Source of the DNA: Aralia elata | Taxonomy: Eukaryota; Streptophyta; Magnoliopsida; Apiales; Araliaceae | NCBI GenBank assembly: GCA_034770075.1 | Contig: JAVJAP010000046.1 | Location: 1-64,000 of the forward strand | DNA length: 64,000 nucleotides | Direction: 5' to 3' | Shown: positions 34,065 through 45,568 of the stretch, piece by piece | Numbering within the stretch: the stretch's first letter is position 1 | Layout of the letters: each line of letters begins with the position of its first letter | The notes under the pieces: model-generated | Seen by the model: only the letters and a program-made list of their open reading frames with translations | Told to the model about the DNA's origin: nothing | Databases searched by the model: none | Position numbers and translations under genes: made by a program

Positions 34065-35062
34065 GCAAGGTGGAATCCATTATGAGGGTAGCCAAAAAAA
34101 GGAAGATGCTGATATATTACAACCCAAATACTACACATGGAAGGGAAAACAATGTACAACACTAAGAGACCTAGAAGCTGCAGTAAGATCCAAAAGAGAG
34201 AAGATCTAGTTTAGGAAACCAACTGATCCAAAAGGGCATACTACAGATAATTAGTCTTGGCATGGGATTTTTGGAATCTTTTTGTTCTTTTTTGGGTACA
34301 TAAAATTTCAGTATTATGAATAGGTGAATGTATGGCTGGAATTGTAAATTGCAGTGTGGTTGGGATTGTAAATTGCATTATTTGGATGTTTTTTTTGTTA
34401 ATTAGCCTGTTAAGCCATTATGACATTTATTGTCTATACTTTGTGACATGTACTGGGAATTAATTGCTTAACTGAATGGCAATACCAGTTTATATATTAA
34501 TATGATCAGTTTGGTTTTCTATTGTATTTATAGCATTTTCTGCAGTTGTGGTTATACCACTTAGGCTATGTGGTTATAGCATTTTGATTATAGCATTTTG
34601 CTTTAGAGCATTATGGTTTGTGCATTTATGCAGTGCAGTATGGTTAGTGCATTAATGTAGGGTGCCTATGAAATGCACCAGATATCATCAATTGACCACC
34701 AACCATTTTATAACATATATCATCTACAACCTGTAATATTGCACCAATTCACAAATAAAACATCAACAATTTTTTTAAATTTACAACATCTTCATTCAAA
34801 GAAAATGTTGATAAATAACAACCACTAAATAACAGATGCCCAATAATTACATTCCAATCTTGGGCCCTAATTTCTACCATTATAAGGGCTAAGAAATTAC
34901 ATTCCCACAAAACTGCCCTTTTTAGTCACAGTACTACTAATACATACATAGCGTAGAAATTTACTTGTGGGGAATTTCATCTTTTGTTGAGATGAAAAGG
35001 AAATAAAAAATCACAATCCAATTTGCAGTCAACAAACCCCATGCAATCCTTGCCCTAATTTT

Positions 35063-35311
35063 TCAATCCTTCACTTCATCTTTCAGAGCTTTGATTTCAG
35101 CATCCGAATTCTCTAATCTTCTAATTAATCCAGGTATTACTACCCTTGAACGTTCACACATTGAAGGATCGACCCAAGCAAAGAAATAACAACCACCGTG
35201 CTCATCTTCACCCCAATTTGGACAACCAAGAAATCTTCTACCGGCATTGTTTGAGCTTCTCCAAGCCGTCTTCATCACTGAATTCTTCATGCACCAACAA
35301 TTTCGATCCAT
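35063..35311 (-). CDS. MULE2 second gene: GRF zinc-finger protein
   Basis: From the ATG at 35311, 82 residues carry a compact GRF zinc finger (CWC, then NAGRRFLGCPNWGED and GCYFFAWVD), followed by a helical charged stretch (RRLENSDAEIKALKDEV). It stops at a TGA at 35063-35065. Immediately past this TGA the same frame continues for about 34 codons, including a hydrophobic run (WGLLTANWIVIFYFLFIS), before a TAA. The MULE1 protein also ends in a hydrophobic segment, so the TGA is probably a recent nonsense change. The gene is convergent to the transposase and close to the right inverted repeat. Function unknown. Confidence 0.72.
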   Translation of the reverse strand: MDRNCWCMKNSVMKTAWRSSNNAGRRFLGCPNWGEDEHGGCYFFAWVDPSMCERSRVVIPGLIRRLENSDAEIKALKDEVKD

Positions 35312-35639
35312 GAGCCCTAATTTCCCCTAATTTTCTTGATCGTATTTTTGAGATTGGGATCTAATCGAGCTGCGTATGAAACCACAGATGCTTTAATAGC
35401 TTGAGCTACCCAAGCTTTAGAAGAAGATATGGAAAAGTATAAAACACCCCTCCAGATCCATACTTAAAATCTTAGCCGGTCACTTTTGACCGGATAAACT
35501 GACGAAAATGTGCCTTTTGTTACGCATATATGAAGTTTGGGGTGTACTTGGATACCTTTTTAAGTTTGGGATTAAAAGTCAACATATTGATATAGTTTGG
35601 GGTGCAATATGTCTTTTAGTCTAAAGATATATATAGAGT

Positions 35640-35935
35640 TCGATATAATGGTATTTAATTTTGATTTTTTTTCTATTCGTATTTGATAGGACTGTAAAGA
35701 GATATATGCGGAATCCGATATATTGGTATTTAATTCTGAAAAAAGATTTTTTTTTATTCGTACTTATTATTTGATAGATATTTGTAGTATTTATATGCGA
35801 AAAAAGATTTTTTATTCGTCTATTCGTGTTTGTTATTTGATAGACATTTGCAGTATTTATATGCGGAAAAAGATTTTTTATTTGTATTTGATATTTGATG
35901 GATATTTGCAAACACTGCGTAGAAAAATACTTCTT
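35640..35935. repeat. Short tandem repeats in the MULE2 right flank
   Basis: A unit of about 65 bp with tatttgatagacatttgcag and tatttatatgcggaaaaaga recurs about three times. The same sequence type occurs at 53400-53480 in the duplicated locus. Confidence 0.7.
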
Positions 35936-35999
35936 TCCAGTTGGCCAGATTTAGTTCATAAAATTAAATCGAATATAAAATAAATTTTGATTGAAACTC

Positions 36000-36390
36000 A
36001 TTTAATTATCGAGTCTAGAAAGATCGAAAAATGAGTCCGGACAGTTTAAACTTTTCTAGTGAATATGATCCGAGTATCAATAAAAAATTGTAATTTAAAA
36101 AGATTTGAGTAATTTATCAAATTTTAAAATTTATTTATATTTGAATCGTTTCTATTTCTATTCGAACTCGAATTGAACTTTTTGGAATACGAAGTCCGAG
36201 TTGTTTGGGTTGAGAAAATTTTATTTTATTGAAAATTTCAACATTTTTTATGTGCGAAAAATTCATAATCTTTACTATAAAATATTCATTTGAATCTCAT
36301 TTATAAAAAAAATTCTTTCTTATTATTAAATGTAATGTGTGTATTTTAGTGTTATTGGTGACAAGATAATAGTAAAATTTATAAATTATT

Positions 36391-36425
<35 letters not shown>

Positions 36426-37186
36426 TCATACATATCTAGTAAGTACTCCATTATGTGGAAGGAAGACTAGAAGCAGTAGAAAATTTTCAAATATGAATTC
36501 TGTCAATATTACTTACTAGTTTACATATTTTTATTTTTAAAATATTGAAAAGTATGCTAGCTAAGCTAATTAGTTAGTTAGTTAGTGTTTAAAAAATAAA
36601 AGTTTGCGAGATAATGTTGCAAGAGAAGAGAGAAGGTGGATAAAGGGAAGAATAAAATGAAACAAATAGTTATTTTAACAGTTGACGGTTAGAAAAACAA
36701 ATTAAAAGATTAAGAATAGGGAATAGGGAATAATTTGGAGTATAATCTAAAGTAGACACGACCATGGGTAAAGAACAAGTGAAAAATAAATAGATGGATA
36801 CAACCCATTTATTTATGATTCCAGTCCAGTAATAAAAGAAAGGCTTGCATTTTAAATACAATCAAAGCAAAACATCGTACTATGCTACTTACCATTCAGA
36901 ATCTCCAAATTATAAGGGAGTCGAGAGGATAAAGATATTGCTGGAAAAAAATTCATACAAGTCCAAGACTTATTGTTTAGCATAATGCATGCTAATTCTT
37001 GGGGAAAAATTAATAAATCAACTCCAGAAAGAAAAAAAAGTATATTTTGGGAGCTACTACTTTTAGTTAAAATCTTGCAAACTCTAGTTGCTATTCATTC
37101 CTTTTCGCTCGCTGCTCTAAAACTTTAATAATACAGCTGGGAGCTGGCCATACATCTCATCTACAAGGTTCACACATTTATTTGAC
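36000..37186. other. Intergenic stretch without recognisable gene
   Basis: AT-rich sequence with a (ta)n(ca)n microsatellite at about 36388-36425. No protein motif in any frame. Confidence 0.5.
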
Positions 37187-37204
37187 CACTACAAGAAAAA
37201 GGTT

Positions 37205-37590
37205 GATTTTCGACGGAATATTCCGTCGGAATTAAGCCTATTCCGTCAGACTTAAGTTATTTCCGACGGAATAGTTTGTCGGAAATTCGGCCAGAAATAA
37301 CGCCCTCGGAATTAAGTCCGTCGTAACTTCCGTCGGAAACAATAGTATTCCGACGGAATAATTCCGATGGATAGTCCGTCGGAACTAAGACGTTTCCGAC
37401 AGAATATTCCGTCGGTACTAGCCTGCCACGTGGCGCTTCCCGGGATATTCGCAAATAAGGTATTTTTGACGGAAATTCCGTCGGAAATAATGTATTTCCG
37501 TCGGAAATGAGCTTTTTTTCAAATAAATATTAATACTTAATTCCGACGGAAGTTCCGTCAGAAATACCTTATTCCGTCGGAAAAAGCATG
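37205..37590. repeat. CACTA left subterminal repeats
   Basis: More than a dozen copies of the palindromic core ttccg(a/t)cggaa and variants in both orientations. In En/Spm-type elements such subterminal repeats bind the TnpA protein (established for the superfamily; binding here is inferred). Confidence 0.88.
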
Positions 37591-37921
37591 TTTTTTTTTA
37601 AAATATCTTTTTATTTTTTTATTTTCTAGGTTTTTAAACTTCATTTTTGTACCTGTAACCTGCTTTATCCCAACAATACATATAATACAATACCAATAGC
37701 TACATCCAAGAACAACATATATCATAATCAACCCATAACGTTAAAAACTATAAAGAATAACTCATTATGTGCCGAAATACTTTCAAAACTAAAGTATATT
37801 ACATCGATTTATAAAGAATCAAACTAAACTATACAATATATGATTTACAAAACATCTAAGTAGATTCTAAATACAAAACACCTAAGCAAACTAAACTATA
37901 TATACAATGCATGGGTATAGA

Positions 37922-39805
37922 CTATGGTGTATGCAAATTCACGTCATCATCGCCTCTGTGGCCGTCGTCATCGCCATCGTCACCCTGTTGATACAATTAA
38001 AAATATAATGCATTAGTCCGTATGAGAGTATTAATTTAATAAGATGCAGATTAAATAAGTAAAAGTAATTAAATATAATACCTGAGTAGGCGGGGGCTGA
38101 CTCCCAATCGGGCCAAAAGCCTCCTGCGGGATACCCATACTATCGACGGTGGCCCCTGCTGCAATATCCTGGGCGAGCTGGTACAGGCGAGCTCGGCTGG
38201 GTAACTCCTGACGACGGATGACCGGATCCATACGGAACGTCTCCGACACCGCAACCATGACCCTCTGAAAAATCTCGTCGTCCAAGCCAGCACCTGTATG
38301 AGATGGTCCTACATAAGCTCTCGGGCGCTGACGCTGGCTAGAGCCTGCGCAAATAAATATAACATTACTAATAATATATGCAGTTACTTAATCTTAACTT
38401 ATTAGAAATAATATTACCTCCAGATAATGTATATGTCGGTATACTCGGCAATTCCAGTACTCGATATCTGCTGGTACTGCTAGTAGGGGGATCCTGAGCC
38501 GCGACCCATAGTGCCAGCTCCTTATCCCGAGATAATTCAATCTCGGGCGGAGGAACGGTGGAATCTAACGTCTCAGAATCCCCCCTAGCCGCCTGCAACT
38601 CAGCTACACGCTGGTCTCAACTAGCCTGAAATCGGTCCTGTAATTTATGGCTTATACGTAAGTTAATTATATCATTTTATGAACTAACTAATACTAAACA
38701 TTACGTAAAATTACGATTACACTTACCTGTATAGCTAATGTTGCGGGAGACATAGTAGAGTCCTTTGGGGTGTGTGCTCTATCCCAGAACTCTAACATAG
38801 ACGGAGGTCGGCCTAAGCTCTGTCGCATGGCCTAATAAATACATTCATAAAGTAGTTATGAAGTTTACTTGTGAGAAATGAGTAACTAAACAACTAAGTA
38901 TATGACACTTACCGACTTCGCCTCCTCAAAAGACTGCGAGCCAGTAGTGTGTACGACTTAGAGCTGACGATTGTTCTTCTTTGCCTGCTCTGACTTCTTC
39001 TTGAAGTCGTCAGCATCCCAGTACGTGCACATAGCCTCCCACTCTGCATCAGAGACTATGTGGGGCTGGTGATCTCTAATCGTGGTCCCGAGCTGGTCAT
39101 CAACTGCCCGGGCTGCCCTCTGTCGCATCTCATACAGCCAGTCGGCGTAGTTCTTGGCGATGTGTGCAATAACAACATCATCGTCGGCTGCTTGAGAGAT
39201 GCCCTCATCATATCTAAAATATTTCTATAACAAAAGTTTAAAAGTTAGGAACCATTAAATTATTGGGCAACGACTATGTACGTATAATTTTCTAATTATA
39301 AGAAAATGAACTTACATGAAACTCCCGCAAGACAGTGACCATAAACGCGGGATTGTACTGGTTGTACTGGCTGAAGCGCATACACCCAGTCGGGAGGTGC
39401 GTCAAATAGATAGCGTGTATGGTCGCCTTAGCGACCGAGTCTAGTATACTATAGTAAAAACAATTGAATATTGTTACGTTAAATGTTTAATGCAACAAAT
39501 TATATAAATTTAACTCTTTATTTTTAAGTCAAAGTAGAATACTTACTGGGAAGAGTCGACATCCACTCAGACTACATGTAGAACTGCCGGTGGACGACCG
39601 AAGAGACCGAGGTTAGTCTGTCGGTCTCGTCGACCACGAGCATCTGTAATTATATTATAAAACTTTAGTCAAAATACATAAACTAATGCATATTGAGATA
39701 TATTATAAGTTTACACGAATCAAACCACTTACTAGCTCCTGAAGACGAGCCTCCAGCCTGGCTCGCGTCTCTGGATCCTGATTGGCCACCGCTATTTCTA
39801 GCCAT
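37922..39805 (-). pseudogene. CACTA second gene, plant transposase PF03004 (TnpA-like) type
   Basis: Minus-strand exons start at the ATG 39805 (MARNSGGQSGSRDASQ) and end at a TAG near 37922 (acidic DDGHRGDDDVNLHTP tail), with several GT-AG introns of 70-110 bp. The conserved region reads ILDSVAKATIHAIYLTHLPT, YFRYDEGISQAADDD, MCTYWDADDFKKKSEQAKKN, GSQSFEEAKS and PPSMLEFWDRAHTPKDSTM. This is the pattern of PF03004 proteins that follow TNP2 in plant CACTA elements. At least three in-frame stops (in exon 2, after NNRQL, and after DRFQAS) make it a pseudogene. Exon borders are estimates by eye. Confidence 0.75.
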
Positions 39806-39839
39806 AAATGTGCTACTGAAATAACTAAAATCTAATATA

Positions 39840-40260
39840 TTAATATTATTTAAATTTAATATATTAATATTAAATTATTTACTAATTTGAAATACGTTTA
39901 GAGGTTGTACGTCGTCAAACCCATCAGATTCAACATCAATATCATTATCGGATTCAGTCTCTTCCTCCTCATCATCATCGATATCAGATTCGTTGTCGTT
40001 ATCATCTTCAACGATAACGTACTCATGCACAACCTCCAAATCATCGACTTCCTCATCGCCGGGTACGTCAACCACATCATTTATCATCACATATTCATCA
40101 TTTAGCAATACCTGCCTGAGATTGCTAACATCTTCTTGCAACGCCTCATCCATCCCCAACATATTAGCACTATCGAATTCACGTGTTTTCGTTGTGACAA
40201 CTGTATACCAGTTCCTGGATGCTACAGGAGTTAGGCTTCTATCCCGTTCCTAGATGCGTC
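39840..40260 (-). pseudogene. CACTA TNP2-type transposase, C-terminal remnant
   Basis: The minus strand encodes WYTVVTTKTREFDSANMLGM (the end of the DUF4216-type region) followed by a strongly acidic tail (EDDNDNESDIDDDEEEETES). Plant TNP2 proteins typically end this way after DUF4216. Upstream the frame is lost by 40260, so the catalytic part is absent. Confidence 0.7.
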
Positions 40261-40505
40261 TCATCACTAGTGTCAACACGTTTAGGACGTTTCTACCTGT
40301 TTCAAGAAAATTTCGGCAGCACCTCCCCATGGTCTCCAAGTACACGAAATAAACTAAGATAAATTAGTCTAAGTATGCACTCGAAGAACATGTAGAGATA
40401 ACCGTCGAAAAATCATCAAAACAGTTAAAAACGTACTTAACTCATTGACACCGGCCTAAGAGAGAGACATAACATCCAGTCACAGTCCCAAACTGGGGAC
40501 TATTC

Positions 40506-40532
40506 GACATTCACTCCTAATGAGTGAATGTC
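40506..40532. repeat. Perfect 11-bp hairpin
   Basis: gacattcactc and gagtgaatgtc form a perfect inverted repeat around a 5-base loop (ctaat). It lies in the non-coding part of the CACTA element between the TNP2 remnant and the AT-rich array. Confidence 0.85.
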
Positions 40533-40599
40533 AAACGGGTTTCTAGGCTCCAAACTATATTACATGCACATGTATATATGCAGTTTATTGTAATTGTGG

Positions 40600-41830
40600 A
40601 AAACTAAGCAAATGCTACTTAGTTTATTTTTCTAATAATAAACTAAGTAAATGCTACTCAGTATATGATAACTATTATTTGAATATATTATAATATTTTT
40701 ACTTTACTTTATATATGCAGGAGTGGAACTAAGCAAATACTACTTAGTTTATTAGTTCAATAATAAATTAAGTAAATGCTACTTAGTTTATGATAACTAT
40801 TATTTGAATATATTATACTATTTTTTATAAATTATTTTATTTTCTTTACTTTATTTTGTATTATTTTATGATATATTAATTATTTTATTTTATTTATATG
40901 TTATTATATTTAATTTAATTTAGTTTAATATTTAATTTAATTTAAGTAATTCATTTTATTTTATTACATAAATTATTTTATTTTCTTTACTTTATTTTGT
41001 ATTATTTTGTGTTATATTAATTATTTTTATTTTATTTTATAAATTATATTATTTTCTTTAATTTATTTTGTATTATTTTAATGTTATATTAATTATTTTA
41101 TTTTATTTTATAAATTATATTATTTTCCTTACTTTATTTTATATTATTTCATGTTATATTAATTATTTTATGTTTATTTTATTTTATAAATTATATTATT
41201 TTCTTTACTTTATTATGTATTATGTTAAGTTATATTAATTATTTTATTTTATTTTATAAAGTATATTATTTTTTTTAATTTATTTTGCATTATTTCATGT
41301 TATATTAATTATTTTATTTTACTTTATTTTATTTTATATATTTATATTATTTTCTTTAATTTATTTTGTATTATTTTATGTTATATTAATTATTTTATTT
41401 TATTTTATAAATTATATTATTTTCTTTAATTTATTTTGTATTATTTAATGTTAATTAATTATTTTATTTAATTTTATTTTATAAATTATATTATTTTCTT
41501 TACTTTAATTTGTATTATTTCATGTTATATTAATTATTTTATTTTATTGTATTTTATAAATTATATTATTTTCTTTACTTTATTTTGTATTATGTTATGT
41601 TATATTAATTATTTTATTTTATTTTATAAAGTATATTATTTTTTTAATTTATTTTGTATTATTTCATGTTATATTAATTATTTTATTTTAATTTATTTTA
41701 TTTTATAAATTATATTATTTTCTTTACTTTAATTTATATTATTTTATGTTATTTTAATTATTTTATTTTATTTTATTTATATGTTATTAAATTTAGTTTA
41801 GCAGTTTGAAACTAAGTAAATGCTACTTAG
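40600..41830. repeat. AT-rich satellite-like array inside the CACTA element
   Basis: From about 40820 to 41790 a roughly 72-bp unit (core: tattttgtattattt, gttatattaattattttatt, ataaattatattattttctt) recurs about 12 times. Variants aactaagtaaatgctacttag, a short palindrome, occur at about 40605, 40645, 40728, 40770 and 41813 at the borders. No coding content. Confidence 0.88.
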
Positions 41831-42044
41831 TTCAATTCAATATTGGAAACTAATTAAAATACATAAATATTACCAAGGAGGGCCCACAATTTTGCTCCTG
41901 AATAATTCTGTCAGAAATATTACATACCACACTATTCATCTCATCATCATAAACAACATATATACTGCAGAAATATCACTTCTCAATCAAAATGACAGTA
42001 ATAAATTGATGCATACACAATAACCAAATAATAAATTGAAGCTA

Positions 42045-42142
42045 AACCAAACTGTTTTCAGTCCCAAATTAAACTGTTTTCAGTCCCAAATTAAACTGTT
42101 TTAAGTCCCAAACCAAACTGTTTTCAGTCCCAAATATTTTGC
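42045..42142 (+). repeat. 25-bp tandem repeat
   Basis: The unit actgttttcagtcccaaatt with aa/cca spacers recurs four times. Confidence 0.85.
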
Positions 42143-42228
42143 ATACATGCACAATAATACAGTTAACAAAATTCAAGCTCTTTAGACCAAATGATGCATA
42201 CACAGTAACAAAACAAAAAATAAAGGGA

Positions 42229-42350
42229 ACTGATATTTCCACAACATTTTTTGATATTTCCACAAAAAAAGTGTCGCTATAGATGTATAGCGACGGTAAA
42301 AACCGTCGCAATAGGATCTATAGCGACACTTTTGTTGTGGAAATATCCAT
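42229..42350. repeat. Foldback sequence with GTGTCGCTATAG arms
   Basis: Long arms (gatatttccaca...aagtgtcgctatagat and the inverse) surround a small inner hairpin (gcgacggtaaaaaccgtcgc). It resembles a foldback MITE or a remnant of CACTA-type subterminal repeats of another family. No target duplication was identified. Confidence 0.6.
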
Positions 42351-42541
42351 AGCCAAAATAAATCAGTCCCAACAAACAAAGGGGAAAAATATATATGGGC
42401 AAAAATCGATCATCTATCAATAGGGGTCCTCATGCATTAACAAAATCGATCATATATATAGGAAAAAATTGCAAAATCATTATCAATAATTATTGGGTTG
42501 GGGACTGATCATAAATTAAGGCTAACTAATGCATGCAACTC

Positions 42542-43860
42542 TGTAACACCCCCTTTCCGAAATAGAAAGAGAGGTTACTCACAAAACATAGCAGCTACAA
42601 ACAAATAGAGAACTCTATTCCATAAAAGAATACCTCCAATAACTGATAAATACCACAAGTCAAACCACAATAAATGCCAAATTGGCTCAAACCATAATCT
42701 AAAATAATTATTACAACTCCAAACAAATCATTGGTTCACAACCTAAACAAAATCTCTAAACCATTTGGCTAAAAGGGAGCTTCTCGTCACACTTGCCCTT
42801 GATCCCCCTGATTACCTGCTGGAAGAAAAACATAGCATGAGCCAAATGCCCGGTACGGATATAGAGTACAAGAAGAATGAAACGAAATAACTAACTCAAA
42901 TAAATGAACCGAACTAAAATGAACAAAACTAACACAATAAAATAATAGGTTGAACTAAATGGTTGGGTGTTATTTCATACCGAGCTCAGAACAAAACAGA
43001 AATATACCTTGCCATACAGACAAGTCAAATAATACCACACAGGCAATCAAAATAATGCCACACAGGCAAGTCACACGCATTGGACCGCGAATTCAAATGC
43101 ATGTAAAATCAGAAGGTGTGTTCGGCACAAACTTCACCAATCCGCAGAACAGAACATAACAGAAAATTAGGGTCGACCCATACGCCTCCCACAACAAATC
43201 ACCAAATGGCCAACTCCCACCAGAGCACAAAACGGAGACGTCGTGGACTGATCACACCGCCACGGAAGGTGTCATGCCTCGGTGCCAAGAGGACATGCTT
43301 GTGGTACCCCCACAGGTGGTTATAGCTCGGGTATACCGTACGGTATATTCTAACAAAAATATCATGTCACAACGCATGCAACACAATACCAACACAAAGG
43401 GGTTTTAATATGTACATTTAAATCGAAACGAATCACCAATACAAAGCCTCCAAAAATATAATAACATGTACATTACTACAAATATCAAAATAAATTTTAG
43501 ACATGATGCACTAGTCTAAAGAGTACAAATATGAGTTCCAAAATATGAACGCCAAAATGAAACCATCATACTAAATTTGACAAAGAATAATAATGAGAGG
43601 CAATACCAAATTCCTAAACGAATAACAAAATGAACAAATTAAAATCTAAAAGAGTCTTGCTAAAAGAGTACGAAATCCGTACCTGGATTAAGCAATGTAA
43701 TACCCAAAATTTTATATTCCGAATTCAACTCGTTTAGACTCCCTCTGTCCGAGATAATTACACAAATTAATAAAATAAATAAATAAATTGTAACTTAAAT
43801 TACTAATTATAATTTTCTTTTCCCAAAATGTGTTATTATTATTATTATCTGGGTATTACA
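42542..43860 (-). repeat. 3' LTR of Gypsy-B
   Basis: Aligns with 48948-50273 over its whole length with few substitutions and small indels. The interior holds caca(g)gcaagtca-type short repeats near 43010-43075. Small frames in it (42959-43325) are not genes. Confidence 0.92.
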
Positions 43861-43873
43861 TTACCTCCCCTTA
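43861..43873 (-). other. Polypurine tract of Gypsy-B
   Basis: The minus strand reads aaggggaggtaa directly before the 3' LTR start TGTAATACCC. Confidence 0.75.
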
Positions 43874-43955
43874 AAAAGGATTCCGTCCCCGGAATCAAAA
43901 GAATAGAACATACCTAATTATTAAAAAGATGAGGATATTTCGCTCGAATAGACTC

Positions 43956-45090
43956 TTACATCTCCCACGTAGCTTCCCGCTCCGAATGATTCATCCACAA
44001 AACTTTAAAAAATGGAATAGTCTTTCTCTTCATAATCCGCTCTTGACGATCCAAAATCGCTTCGGCTTGCTCCTCACAAGTAAGATCACCTTGAATCTTA
44101 TCGAATGGATATTGCACCACATGCAACGGATGATAATAATAACTCATCAACACCGACACATGAAACACATTATGCACATGAGCTAGCTGTGGAGGCAAAG
44201 CTAACCGATAAGCAACCTCACCAATTCTTTCCAAAATCTCAAATGGGCCAATATAACGCGGACTAAGTTTCTCTTTCAACCCAAATCGTCGAATGCCCTT
44301 CCAAGAAGAAACTTTTAAAAATACATGCTCACTAGGTTCAAATTTTAAAGTCCTCCTATGCTTATCAGCATAACTCTTCTGCCGTGATCGAGCCGACCTC
44401 AATTTCTCCTTAGCCACCGCTACCTTCTCCGTAGTGATTTGAACTAACTCAGGCCCTTCTATGGCCTTCTCATCAACCTCATCCCAACAAGTTGGTGCCC
44501 GACACTTCCTACCATACAACGCCTCAAACGGAGCCATTCCAATACTTACATGCCAGCTGTTGTTATAAGTAAATTCAACTAGGCTCAAGTAATCATCCCA
44601 ATTACCTGACCATTCAAGTGCACAAGACCTCAACATATCCTCCAATGTCTGAATAGTCCGCTCGGATTGCCTATCGGTTTGCGGATGGAAAGAAGTATTA
44701 AAGTTGAGTCGAGTGCCCCAAGCTCGTTGAAACCCTTTCCAGAACCATGAAGTGAATTGTGGGTCCCGATCTGAAACAATAGACACCGGAGTACCATGAA
44801 GTCTAACAATCTCCTACTAAAATATGTGTGCCAACCTATCCACCAAGTAATCCTCATGGATAGCCAGGAAGTGTGCCGATTTGGTCAACCGGTCCACCAC
44901 AACCCAAATGGCATCATTCTTCCTAAAAGTTTTTGGCAAACCAGTCACAAAATCCATTGTGATATCCTCCCACTTCCAAATTGGAATGTCTAACTGTTTC
45001 AGCAAACCACTAGCTCGTTGGTGTTTTATTTTCACTTGTTGACAAGAGAGGCACTTCCCCACATATTCAGCCACGTCTCGCTTCATCCCA
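43956..45090 (-). pseudogene. Gypsy-B integrase with chromodomain-like tail
   Basis: 45086-44817 carries CLSCQQVKIKHQRASGLL and the first catalytic aspartate (MDFVTGLPKTFRKND). 44786-43956 carries SIVSDRDPQFTSWF, DRQSERTIQTLEDM, YIGPFEILERIGEVAYRL, IHNVFHVSVL-like HVHNVFHVSVLMSY, DRQERIMKRKTIPFFKVLW and NHSEREATWEM. The two are separated by a stop near 44818. Tail and core are close to Gypsy-A, so the same chromovirus clade is likely. Confidence 0.9.
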
Positions 45091-45568
45091 TTCCACTAAA
45101 AAAATTTCTTCAAATTCCTGTACATCTTTGTAGAACCTGGATGAATAGAAAATGGCGAACTATGAGCCTCAGCCAACACAGCCTCCCGAATGATTGGATC
45201 TGACAGTACACACAACCGTTCACCCAACCAAATCACACCGTGGTCATCAATGCGAAACTCGGGTTGTTTGCCCTACTCTAGATTCTGTGTCATACCCCAA
45301 AACTTTCCATCTTCCTTTTGAGCTTCTTTAACCCGCGAGATAAGAGAGGGTTCCACTCTCATACCTGCCAAATGCCCATCTGAACCTTGCACATACATCT
45401 CCAACTCTAGTCACTCCATATCCGAAATAAGTTGAGATTGTATAATAAGGGCTGTTACACTTCTTGAACTTTTTCGGCTAAGAGCATCTGCAACCACATT
45501 CGCCTTCCCCGGGTGATACTGAATTCTCGTATCATAATCTTTTAGAAGCTCAAACCAACGCCTCTACC

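Larger units (their letters stand above)
30428..35621 (+). mobile_element. MULE2: second autonomous-type Mutator-like element
   Basis: Inverted ends of about 210 bp (30428-30640 and 35402-35621; agactaaaagacatattgca...) lie inside the 9-bp duplication taaagatat (30419-30427, 35622-35630). It encodes a plus-strand MULE transposase and a convergent minus-strand GRF zinc-finger protein, the same plan as MULE1, although the ends and proteins have diverged strongly. Size is 5.19 kb with no internal insertion. Confidence 0.92.

Noticed and set aside
40506..40532. Hairpin as a transcription terminator
   Set aside because: No bacterial context and no following T-run; kept only as an inverted repeat.
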